Assembly: GCA_963780655.1 (NCBI GenBank)
Contig: CAWACP010000003.1
Coordinates: 992,001-1,056,000 of the forward strand
DNA length: 64,000 nt
Direction of reading: 5' to 3'
Origin: CAWACP01 sp963780655
GTDB taxonomy: Bacteria > Acidobacteriota > Terriglobia > Bryobacterales > Bryobacteraceae
The notes beneath the pieces are model-generated. The model saw nothing but the letters and a program-made list of their open reading frames with translations. It searched no databases and was not told the DNA's origin. Each line of letters begins with the position of its first letter. Positions within the stretch are counted from its first letter, which is position 1. Below are positions 56,398-64,000 of this stretch, one piece after another. A program made the position numbers and the translations under genes.

Positions 56398-58374
56398 TCA
56401 GCGGACTTTGTCCATGGCGAAGTTGTCGAATGAAGTCTTGTGCCAGCCTGAACCAAATCCGGCCATGCCCATCGTGTGGGTCGAATCGGTAATCGAGGCG
56501 ATCGGTTTATCATCGATCATCGCCGAAATCTTTGCGCCCTGAAAGACAAGTTGCAGGCGATGCCACTTGTTCGCCGCGAACGGAGCGGCGCCCGCGGCCA
56601 GAGTCCTGCTCGGAGCCTTAAACTTCGTGCTCAGCAGCTTCCACGCGCCTGTCGAGCTCACCGTCAACACGTACCCGCTCGGCCAGACCGCCTTGCCATC
56701 CTGGAAGAAATCCGCGGAATCGATTCGACCGAGCACGGCCGCTTCTCCCTGCTGCGGGAGAAAGGCGTCGATGGCCACCGAGTAGTCGGCCTGATTCGGA
56801 TCGCCCAGATAGGTGAATGGATTTGGAGAGATGCCCCAGGAAATCGGGTGAACGGTCACCACCTGGTTCAGGCAACGTCCGCGGCGCGACGGGCAGGCGC
56901 CCGCTTCGAAGGCGCCGTCCTGATCGGCCAGGTACTTCGGTGTTCCCCCTGCAGGGGTTCTCTCGAAATCGTCGCGCCAGGGCATCGGAAATGGGCGGGA
57001 GGGCGGAGCTGCCGCCGTTCCCTTAAACTGCCCAGTGGTGGTGGTGAACGTGTACAGCGCGCCCGGCTCGACCGTTGCGGTGAAACTGCCGTCCCGCGGC
57101 GTGATATCGGCCTGCCGCTCGAACATCGTCTTCCCGTTCGAGAGCCACACATGAACGGTTCCGGTGGAAAGCCCGCCGTTTACCTGGAATCTCACCGGCT
57201 GCGGCGACGTGGCGTCGATTGTCTCCACCACCACGCTGTAGTCGCCGCCGGTGGGCGATCTGAGGGTCACATAACTGCCCTTTTCGGGCAGATAGCCGCA
57301 GGCCTGGTCGATATACTTCCAACCCGGCTCGGCGAACTGCGTGGTGTGCGCCGTCACCCAGATTGTCGACTGCACGTCATAATGTCCCGACCAGGGCGTG
57401 TTGGCGTACATCAGACCCGAATGCGGCGCGGCAAGATTGTCGTAATAAGAGGTGACCGGGCTCCAGATTTCGGTTTTCGTCATTCGCCCTTCGATATAGT
57501 TGCGGTTATAAATGCGAGCAAGGGTTTTGCCCCCGGCATTCCAGTCGCGGCTACTGATCTCGCCTCCGGGCCCAAACTCCGGCTGGTCCTCGCTCGACCA
57601 CAACGGCTTGCCGCTGTCCTTCGCGAACTCGGGCGTGTTGACCTTTCCATCGTGGCGTGCGTAATGAACGCCGACGGCGTAGACGGCTGCGTTAAGCTGC
57701 GGGTCCCTGGCAAATTCCCTGATGATGTCCCATTGCTCCTTCTGATACAGGTCTGCCGCGACAATCCTGACTGAAGAGAGCCCCTTCGAATCGAGCGTTC
57801 GCCGCAGCAGCTTGATCCACGCGGCATCGTACGGCTTTTCGTTCCACACGCCGGTAAATGCGATATCGAGTCCATGGACCTTCCTGGCGCCCTGCAGGAA
57901 TTTTGCTACGTAGTTCGCCATGTCCTCGGAGTAGTAAGTCCCGTTACCGATCCATCCAGGCGCTCCCCACGCCAGACTATCGAGGATAATATGCGGGTTG
58001 CGCTTCCGCGCCTCCTTCATGAGCCACCATTCATAGCCGCGATTGAAGTTGAGATCGTCGCGCGTATGCATATGAGAGGGCTCTGAGCCATCGGTCGAAT
58101 TCGTGTCGCCTCCGATCTCCACCTTCAGATGCTGCAGTGAGGCGCCGTAGCGAGGCTTGAACAGATAATCGAGCACCTCGGATCTGCGCGCTTCCGGATA
58201 ATCGATGAGAAGTCTGGAAGAGGCGCCCGCACTGACCGCGCCGATCCCCTCGAACGTTCTTCCGGAGCCGGCGCCGTCGATACGCACGATGGTCTCAGAC
58301 GAGCGATATCCATTGAGACTGAGACCGAGGCAGAGAAATAGTCCGGATGCTGCGAGATACGTTTTGGAAGTCAT
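56398..58374 (-). CDS. GH59-like glycosidase (galactocerebrosidase family)
   Basis: 658 residues from the ATG at 58374; the signal MTSKTYLAASGLFLCLGLSL follows. The catalytic barrel starts FEGIGAVSAGASSRLLIDYPE and shows QHLKVEIGGDTNSTDGSEPSHMH, the acid/base Glu in FTGVWNEKPYD and the nucleophile Glu in PLWSSEDQPEFG, as in galactosylceramidase. A beta domain and a lectin-like C domain (SIDSADFFQDGKAV; KISAMIDDKPIASI) complete the family layout. It probably releases galactose from glycans or glycolipids outside the cytoplasm, feeding the adjacent porter. Confidence 0.88.
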   Translation of the reverse strand: MTSKTYLAASGLFLCLGLSLNGYRSSETIVRIDGAGSGRTFEGIGAVSAGASSRLLIDYPEARRSEVLDYLFKPRYGASLQHLKVEIGGDTNSTDGSEPSHMHTRDDLNFNRGYEWWLMKEARKRNPHIILDSLAWGAPGWIGNGTYYSEDMANYVAKFLQGARKVHGLDIAFTGVWNEKPYDAAWIKLLRRTLDSKGLSSVRIVAADLYQKEQWDIIREFARDPQLNAAVYAVGVHYARHDGKVNTPEFAKDSGKPLWSSEDQPEFGPGGEISSRDWNAGGKTLARIYNRNYIEGRMTKTEIWSPVTSYYDNLAAPHSGLMYANTPWSGHYDVQSTIWVTAHTTQFAEPGWKYIDQACGYLPEKGSYVTLRSPTGGDYSVVVETIDATSPQPVRFQVNGGLSTGTVHVWLSNGKTMFERQADITPRDGSFTATVEPGALYTFTTTTGQFKGTAAAPPSRPFPMPWRDDFERTPAGGTPKYLADQDGAFEAGACPSRRGRCLNQVVTVHPISWGISPNPFTYLGDPNQADYSVAIDAFLPQQGEAAVLGRIDSADFFQDGKAVWPSGYVLTVSSTGAWKLLSTKFKAPSRTLAAGAAPFAANKWHRLQLVFQGAKISAMIDDKPIASITDSTHTMGMAGFGSGWHKTSFDNFAMDKVR

Positions 58375-58570
58375 GACGGCGACAGGTTTGCGAGCAATGC
58401 TATCACGCTGTACCAGTACTGTCAACGTACACGGAGCACACGGCATGGAGCACCACGGGAACCTGCGTGAACATCAAAGAACAAACGGAAATTCGCCGAA
58501 GCGGACAATTGTAACTTCCGTTAACGTTCACACTGCACGGGCGACTTGCGCGGGACAACGTCGCTACTCG

Positions 58571-59737
58571 TCAGCGGGCTGAGGCGGTGCGACCGCTCCA
58601 GATTGGCTCGTCGGCCGTGGCGCTCTGCTCTTCGACCTCCAAAGCGAGCCGTTCGAGGAAGAGTTCAAGATTACTGTTCATCACGATGTGGGGCGCCACT
58701 CGGATCCTTGGCACCGGGCACTGGCCCTCGACGATGAAACGGTAGAGCGCCTCAAACGCGAGACGTCCCTGAGTCAGCGGCCGCTGGTGTATGGTAGCGG
58801 CGATGCGGCCCGAGCGTATCAGCGGCACCAGAGCGGCGAACAGGTCCGTGGTGATGACCGTGACTCTGCCGCCAAGCCCCGCCTCTTCGATAGCCTGAAG
58901 AACGGGAAGTGAGTTACTCGTACTTACATACGCCCCGGCAAGTTCCGGCTCCTCTCGGAGCACCGATTTCGTTTCTGCGTAAGCCAGATGCTCATCGTCG
59001 TGGGCCTGGACGATCCTGGCGATCTCAATGCCGGCTCCCGCCAGCAGGCTCGAGCGGAACCCATCGAGTTTGCTGGCGTGATCCTCGGTCGCGAGGTCGC
59101 CGGTCACAACGAGCACCTTCGCCGGACCCCGCAGCATACGGCATAACAGTTCACCCGCGACGGCGCCGCTGCTCTGCGGGCAGGCGGTGACCGCGGTCAG
59201 CCGCTCGGTTCCGGGTGCGTCCGTGGACACACAGACAACCGGAATGTTCCGGCGGGCCGCTTTACGGATCAATTGCCTCATCTCCGCGGGTCTACCGGGG
59301 GCAATGATCATTCCCTGCGCTTCGTGCTCCAAAGCGTCGTTAAATACTTCCGCATCGCCTTCGCCCAGCCGCGGATAGTCGCGGAAATCGAGACGCACGG
59401 CGGGTTCAAACGGCGCAGCAGCTTCGCGAATGCCCTCGCGCAGAGGATCGAAGAAAGTCGCGATCTCCACCGGGAGTTGCACGGAGATCTGCAATTGCCG
59501 GCGCGATTTGAGGAAACGCGCCGCCAGGTTGGGCCGGTAGCCCATGGTTTGCGCCATCTTCAGCACCTTGGCGCGGGTCATGGGGCTGATGCCCGGGCGC
59601 CCATGGAGAGCGCGGTCGACAGTCCCGATCGACACGCCCAGCGCCTGGGCAATCTCTTTTATACCGGTGGCTTTGGCATCCCCGGACGTTCGCTGAACGT
59701 GTTCCGTTTTCGCCATGCGCTCCTTCGCCATGCTCAC
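58571..59737 (-). CDS. LacI-family transcriptional regulator
   Basis: 388 residues. The helix-turn-helix GIKEIAQALGVSIGTVDRAL and hinge ATMGYRPNLAARFL-type region lie at 24-80; the periplasmic-binding-like core follows with EAQGMIIAPGRPAEMRQL and VVTGDLATEDHASKLDGF. It has a 20-residue extension before the HTH. It lies about 200 bp upstream of the GH59 gene in the same direction and likely controls it by binding a palindromic operator, with a sugar as ligand. Confidence 0.9.
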   Translation of the reverse strand: MSMAKERMAKTEHVQRTSGDAKATGIKEIAQALGVSIGTVDRALHGRPGISPMTRAKVLKMAQTMGYRPNLAARFLKSRRQLQISVQLPVEIATFFDPLREGIREAAAPFEPAVRLDFRDYPRLGEGDAEVFNDALEHEAQGMIIAPGRPAEMRQLIRKAARRNIPVVCVSTDAPGTERLTAVTACPQSSGAVAGELLCRMLRGPAKVLVVTGDLATEDHASKLDGFRSSLLAGAGIEIARIVQAHDDEHLAYAETKSVLREEPELAGAYVSTSNSLPVLQAIEEAGLGGRVTVITTDLFAALVPLIRSGRIAATIHQRPLTQGRLAFEALYRFIVEGQCPVPRIRVAPHIVMNSNLELFLERLALEVEEQSATADEPIWSGRTASAR

Positions 59738-59758
59738 TATCGAGTATGTCAGTTGCGG

Positions 59759-59785
59759 GTACCGCTCCCTTACGGTCGCGGCTCT
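59759..59785. repeat. CCGCTCCCTTACGGTCGCGG repeat, second copy
   Basis: TACCGCTCCCTTACGGTCGC followed by GGCTCTG; one base differs from the copy at 29020-29042. It fills most of the gap between the LacI gene and the TPR gene. Confidence 0.6.
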
Positions 59786-59791
59786 GTAAGC

Positions 59792-60847
59792 TCAGTTCTT
59801 CGCTTCAAGCGACTTGTAAACCTCGAGTTCCCGTCGCGCGAGGTCCGTTTTACCCTGTTGCGCATACAACTGCGACAAACGGTAGTGCGCACTCTTCAGC
59901 CGGGGATTCAGGCGCGCTGCCGTTTCCAGCTCGCGGGTTGCCTCCGCCGTCCTCTCTTCATCGGCGTACAGAAGTCCGAGCTGGAAATGCCCATCAGCGA
60001 ATTTCGGGTCGAGAGTTACTGCCGTTCGGAGCAGCGCTTCGACTGTCTTTTCGTTTCCGCCAAGCCCCGGGGTCAGATTTCGCCTTCTCAGACTGAGCGC
60101 GTAATAGTAGTTAGCCGCCGCGTTGCGGGGATACAATTTCGCGAACCGAGCCAGGCGTCGAGTCACCTCATCGCTCAATTCGGGAGCAACATCATACATG
60201 CCCCCGAGAAAACTGAGGGCCCTCGAATCTCCGGGGTCCAGATCCACGGCGTGGCACAAAGCCTCGACCGCCGCCGGATACTGGCTCATCGAATACAGCG
60301 CTATGCCTAACCCGATTTGGATACGCGGGGACTTCGGGAACAGGGGAGCCGCGTAGCGAAACACCGTCAAAGCCTGTTCGTAGGCGCGATGTCGCAGGAG
60401 GTCGTCGCCGAGATCGAACAGGTTCTTTTCCGACGGGTCCATGCGCGCCGCAACTTCGTACTGCCGGGCAGCTGTATCGAAGTTACCTGACGCTTCCTCA
60501 ATGTCCCCCAGCAGGTTATGCAACTCGCTTCGATCCTGCGTTTTCAGCAGACCTTCGACTAACTGGCGGGCTCCGGAGATATCCTTCGTCTCAAACCTTG
60601 CGAGGGCCAGATCGTAGCAATTATCGTAATTCGCCGGGTCCGCCACATGGGCCTTCTCGAGCCACGGCAGACTCTCGGCGACCTTGTTCTCTCGCAGATA
60701 GAACTGAGCGATCCGGCGATTGGCCGAAAAGCTCTGTGGCTGTTCGATCGCCATTCGGCGCAGGGCCGCTTCTTCATCCCTGACCTGAGAGCGTACAATT
60801 CCCGCGCAAAGGCTCAGCGATGCTATGAGGACGACCGTTTCACGCAT
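59792..60847 (-). CDS. Secreted TPR protein
   Basis: 351 residues from the ATG at 60847, which gives the signal RETVVLIASLSLCAGIVRS. Roughly eight TPR units follow (NRRIAQFYLRENKVAESLPWLEKAHVADPANYD; DTAARQYEVAARMDPSEKNLFDLGDDLLR; FADGHFQLGLLYADEERTAEATRELETAARLNP). TPRs bind partner proteins; in acidobacteria such genes often sit beside TonB receptors for glycan use, as here. No catalytic motif. Confidence 0.82.
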   Translation of the reverse strand: MRETVVLIASLSLCAGIVRSQVRDEEAALRRMAIEQPQSFSANRRIAQFYLRENKVAESLPWLEKAHVADPANYDNCYDLALARFETKDISGARQLVEGLLKTQDRSELHNLLGDIEEASGNFDTAARQYEVAARMDPSEKNLFDLGDDLLRHRAYEQALTVFRYAAPLFPKSPRIQIGLGIALYSMSQYPAAVEALCHAVDLDPGDSRALSFLGGMYDVAPELSDEVTRRLARFAKLYPRNAAANYYYALSLRRRNLTPGLGGNEKTVEALLRTAVTLDPKFADGHFQLGLLYADEERTAEATRELETAARLNPRLKSAHYRLSQLYAQQGKTDLARRELEVYKSLEAKN

Positions 60848-60859
60848 AAAAAGACGCGC

Positions 60860-60959
60860 GTGGCGCACGCTTCAGCGTGCCGTCGCTGGCTTCAGCCAGC
60901 GATTTCGCCGGCCGGACTGTGGGCTGGAAGCCCACAGCAGCAGCTTAAGCGTGCGCCAC
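60860..60959. repeat. GTGGCGCACGC-family nested hairpin repeat copy 2
   Basis: Outer arms GTGGCGCACGCTTCAGCG and CGCTTAAGCGTGCGCCAC-like ends (one change), with inner hairpins GTCGCTGGCTTCAGCCAGCG and CTGTGGGCTGGAAGCCCACAG-like. The same design as 9343-9436, but each inner arm has its own compensated sequence. Confidence 0.75.
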
Positions 60960-60966
60960 CACGGCG

Positions 60967-63900
60967 CTAGAAATAGAACTTTAGCGCGAACTGGATCTCG
61001 CGCGCATCGTTCGGCGCGTCCACGGTCGAGGTGATTCTGCCGAAAGACACTGTGTCCAGGAAATTGGTGCTGCTGGGCAGTGCGAAATTGGGCGTGTTGG
61101 TGAGATTGAACGACTCAGCCCGGAGTTCGAAACGACGCGTCTCCGAGATCGGGAACGATTTGAAAAGCGAGAAATCCAAACGGTGGAACGAAGGCCCCGA
61201 GACCTGGGTGTTTCCTCCACCGAGAGGCAGGTAGTTAGTCTGGCCGATCTGGGTCACCACCGGCGGATTCGCAAAGGCTGCGGCGTTGTAGAAATGGCTG
61301 ATGCTCTGGCCGGCGTAAGGATCCTGACCGGTGTAGAGAGCATAGCAGCCGGTTCCCGCGCCGGTCGATTGGGTGCAGTTGATGGTCTGCGGATTGCCGG
61401 TGTGCAGGGTAAGAATGAAGTTGGTTGACCATCCCCCGAACACACCCTGTACCCATTTGCTGTTACCGCCGAGAAGGGTGTGACCCTTGCCCACGGGTAA
61501 CTCATACATTCCGCTGAAAGTAAACACGTGAGCGATATTGAAGGGCGCCAGGCCCCAGTCGCCGCGGATGCCGAAGCCAGGCAGAGCCGGCGCGCGGAAT
61601 CCCGCAACGCCCCCGCCGCTCAGTAAGTCGCCGGCATCCGTCAGCGTCTTCGACCACGTGTATGCGGCCATGCCGGTGAAACCGTGCGAGAAACGGCGCT
61701 CATACTTTGACTGCAGGGAATGATAGTCCGCCGTAGCAGCCGTAGCGTCGTAGGATGATCCCGCCGAGAAATCCGGGAAAGGCACGTAGTTTTGTACGTT
61801 GGTTCCGGGAGGCAGTAACTCGGATGGGTTGTTCGTGCCCACGAAAGCTTCCAGATGGCGGCTCAGGGAGCCTACATACCCGGCCTCAATGGAGTCCGCT
61901 CCGGTCAGCTGATACTGCAGCATAAAATTGAAGCTCTGGACATACGGCGTCTTGTAATGCAACTGGATGCCGCGCAGATACAGTCCTTCGCCATTGGCCA
62001 GGGCGGGGTCGAGCGGGATGCCGGTCAATCCGGTTTCCAGGGTTGCAATGCTGCCGTTGGGGAACGTGGTGGGCGTCCAGGAATTCGCGGCGTAGTAGTT
62101 GAAGCTGTATTGGAATGGATAGTTGTAACCGAGACTGGGATAACCACCGCGGTTTTCGAAGGCGCCGTAGAAAATGCCGTAGCCGCCGCGCGCCACCAGG
62201 TTCGAGGTGACACGGTAAGCAAAGCCGAATCGCGGCGAAAAGTTAGTCTTCTGCACCAGCGACAGACCCGATCCGCCATAGTTATTGCTGTAGATCAGTG
62301 CGATGCCGTCGGTGTTGAGCGCCTGGAGGAAGCTGGGTGAAAGCGCCGGATGATTCTGACGGTCGGCGGGAATGATGAACTCTGCTCCTGCTCCCGGCGG
62401 CCCAGGGACGAAGTTGGCCTGAGCGCCGTATCTTTCGCCGGTCGGGCTGAAGTAATCCCAGCGGATGCCGAGATTCAGGGTCAGCCTGGTCGTCACCTTC
62501 CAATCGTCCTGGAAGAATGCGCCTTCATAGCTGCGCTGAGCCGCGACGTCGCCGAAGTTCGAGACCTGCACCTGATTGGCGCCGCCGATGTTGCCGGGGC
62601 CGGTGGGCGCCAGCAGGAATTGCGCCCGCCCCGTGCTGCCGTCAGTAACGTTCGGTATGGAGGTGAACGGTCCGGTGAAATCGAACTCGCCGCGAGAGAA
62701 CGGCGGCGCTTCCCAGGGGAAATAGATCGACTGCGCTTCGAAGCCACCCTTGAAACTGTGTTTCCCGTAAATCTTCGTGAGATTCTCGGTGAACTGGACC
62801 GTGTTGCTGTAGCGATCGCTGATCAACCATTCGGCCGCGCCAAGGTTGTTCAGCCCGCCAATATTCAGGTACGGCAGACCGCCGTTGCCCGCGGTCTGCA
62901 GAACGCCCTGAATGCCATATTTCGCGGGAATGTTGCTGGTGTCGCTTCCATATGGCTGAACGCGCGAAGTGTGCTCGCGGCTGAAGCCGACGCGGGCTTC
63001 GTTGATCAGCGTCGGGTTGAATGTGTGGGTATAGCTCAGAGCCGCGCCCTGCGTGTCAACGTTTTGGTCGCCGTCGTTAAAACCGCCGCCATCCGCGATT
63101 CCGGTAAACGGGCCGGGTATGAATGACGGGTTCTGCGACCAGCTATAGCGCATGAAGAGCTGGTCGTTGTCGGTGAAATACTGATCGAGGCGCCCATCCA
63201 CAGCGTTGATGTTGTTGCTCGATCCGCGGTTTACGTTGAAATTGTTGTACAGGCCGCCCTGGGTCGGCGCCGGATACAACTGCATCAGCTTGACGGCGTT
63301 CGGATCGAGGCGGTTGACGGGGATGATATTGCCGGCGAACGGAGCGCGTATGTACTGGCCGTTGCCGTAGGGCTGTGTCGTTGAGGGGTCAAAAATGGTC
63401 CCGAGCGGGTAAGACGTCCCTCTGGCGTCTGTGTTCGAACCGCTCTGGAGCGAAATCAGGTCGGAGAAGTTCGTATAGCCGCTGGCTACCTCAGCGGCGG
63501 TTGGCACCGTGGCCGTTATAGGGACCTGCTGGCGGATGCGCGTGCCTTCGTAATCCGCAAAGAAGAAGGTCTTGTTCCTGCGGATGGGACCGCCGGCGGT
63601 GGCGCCGAACTGGTTCTGCCGGAATGCGCCTTTACTCTCGCCGTTGGCGTTCTGGAAGAAGTCGGCGGCGTCCAGAGCGTCATTGCGCAGGAACTCCCAG
63701 AGACTGCCGTGATACTGGTTAGTGCCCGACTTGAGGCTGGCGTTCAGCACGGCGCCCCCGGCGCGTCCGAACTCGGCGCTAAATGCGTTGGTCTGCAATT
63801 TGAACTCGGCGAGGGCGTCAATGGGCGGTTTTACGACATACGCGGCGCCACTGAGGAAATCGACGCTGTTGCTGTTGTTGTCGATGCCGTCGAGCAGGTA

Positions 63901-64000
63901 GTTGTTCTGGTCGGCTCGCGTTCCGTTGGCTTCAAACCACCCATTGGCGTTCAGTCCGCGGCCTTCGGGCTGGCCCGGGTTGACCCCTGCGGTCAGCCGG
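60967..64000 (-). CDS. TonB-dependent receptor, acidobacterial type, N terminus off window
   Basis: The frame stays open to the right edge, so about 1010 residues of the C-terminal part are visible. The plug domain has GWFEANGTRADQNNYLLDGI and DALAEFKLQTNAFSAEFGRA; the barrel shows AFRQNQFGATAGGPIRRNKT and ends with RFELRAESFNLTNTPNFALP and the terminal aromatic FALKFYF. The expected carboxypeptidase-regulatory-like N domain should lie outside. Such receptors import glycans across the outer membrane with TonB energy; the sugar cluster next to it suggests the same pathway. Confidence 0.9.
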   Translation of the reverse strand, partial: RLTAGVNPGQPEGRGLNANGWFEANGTRADQNNYLLDGIDNNSNSVDFLSGAAYVVKPPIDALAEFKLQTNAFSAEFGRAGGAVLNASLKSGTNQYHGSLWEFLRNDALDAADFFQNANGESKGAFRQNQFGATAGGPIRRNKTFFFADYEGTRIRQQVPITATVPTAAEVASGYTNFSDLISLQSGSNTDARGTSYPLGTIFDPSTTQPYGNGQYIRAPFAGNIIPVNRLDPNAVKLMQLYPAPTQGGLYNNFNVNRGSSNNINAVDGRLDQYFTDNDQLFMRYSWSQNPSFIPGPFTGIADGGGFNDGDQNVDTQGAALSYTHTFNPTLINEARVGFSREHTSRVQPYGSDTSNIPAKYGIQGVLQTAGNGGLPYLNIGGLNNLGAAEWLISDRYSNTVQFTENLTKIYGKHSFKGGFEAQSIYFPWEAPPFSRGEFDFTGPFTSIPNVTDGSTGRAQFLLAPTGPGNIGGANQVQVSNFGDVAAQRSYEGAFFQDDWKVTTRLTLNLGIRWDYFSPTGERYGAQANFVPGPPGAGAEFIIPADRQNHPALSPSFLQALNTDGIALIYSNNYGGSGLSLVQKTNFSPRFGFAYRVTSNLVARGGYGIFYGAFENRGGYPSLGYNYPFQYSFNYYAANSWTPTTFPNGSIATLETGLTGIPLDPALANGEGLYLRGIQLHYKTPYVQSFNFMLQYQLTGADSIEAGYVGSLSRHLEAFVGTNNPSELLPPGTNVQNYVPFPDFSAGSSYDATAATADYHSLQSKYERRFSHGFTGMAAYTWSKTLTDAGDLLSGGGVAGFRAPALPGFGIRGDWGLAPFNIAHVFTFSGMYELPVGKGHTLLGGNSKWVQGVFGGWSTNFILTLHTGNPQTINCTQSTGAGTGCYALYTGQDPYAGQSISHFYNAAAFANPPVVTQIGQTNYLPLGGGNTQVSGPSFHRLDFSLFKSFPISETRRFELRAESFNLTNTPNFALPSSTNFLDTVSFGRITSTVDAPNDAREIQFALKFYF

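Overview
The window looks like chromosomal DNA of an acidobacterium, most likely of the Solibacter/Bryobacter type (inference). The signs are high GC, a very large TonB-dependent receptor, an ADOP/MacB-type orphan permease remnant, paired cytochrome-c/TolB-propeller/TPR proteins, many YfhO, LacI and GH genes, and many palindromic intergenic repeats of the GTGGGGC...GCCCCAC and GTGGCGCACGC...GCGTGCGCCAC kinds. I recognise no rRNA, CRISPR array or replication origin.

Layout. 1-12.7 kb: tail of a ThiO-like FAD oxidoreductase, a HipA-like kinase protein, a histone-H1-like Lys/Ala protein, an MltD-type transglycosylase, a cytidylate-kinase-like/nuclease-like fusion coupled to hpt, a small gene bracketed by duplicated hpt 3' ends, and two paralogous heme-c/propeller/TPR proteins. 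12.7-25.9 kb: msrB, an ECF sigma/NrsF-type pair, cdaA-cdaR-glmM (c-di-AMP and cell-wall precursor control), a frameshifted AmiC-type amidase, a lytic transglycosylase, mobA, an MlaF-like ATPase, a VOC protein, two MFS transporters and a Gfo/Idh/MocA oxidoreductase. 26-37 kb: a scrambled ADOP permease pseudogene, an RHH antitoxin-like gene with a one-base frameshift, and a leftward run of two YfhO proteins, murC, ftsQ, ftsA and ftsZ. 37-43.7 kb: a secreted protein, a 37-residue membrane peptide, an alpha/beta hydrolase and a large iron-sulfur flavoprotein fusing GltD-like and PyrK-like modules.

43.7-54.9 kb is the accessory region. It begins with a TPR/GreA-B-C-like/PIN-like protein of lower GC and a hicBA pair whose toxin is broken. 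Both lie between two copies (about 475 bp) of the 3' end of the flavoprotein gene. A class 3 lipase follows, then a leftward array of 31 recognisable tRNAs in two blocks (49663-51719 and 52069-54189) covering every amino acid except proline. An IS4-family element sits in the anticodon arm of the tRNA-Trp with an 11-bp target duplication. A degraded tyrosine-recombinase fragment lies upstream of the array. Several tRNAs are abnormal: six lack the near-universal U33 and carry C33, three Leu-anticodon tRNAs have class I (short variable loop) structure, and one class II tRNA resembles tRNA-Sec in shape but carries a UAU-like anticodon. This array is my best candidate for undescribed biology.

54.9-64 kb: a sugar MFS transporter, a GH59-like glycosidase and a LacI regulator form a likely sugar-use cluster, followed by a TPR protein and a TonB-dependent receptor running off the right edge.

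All assignments come from reading translations and RNA folds by eye; no database search was run.
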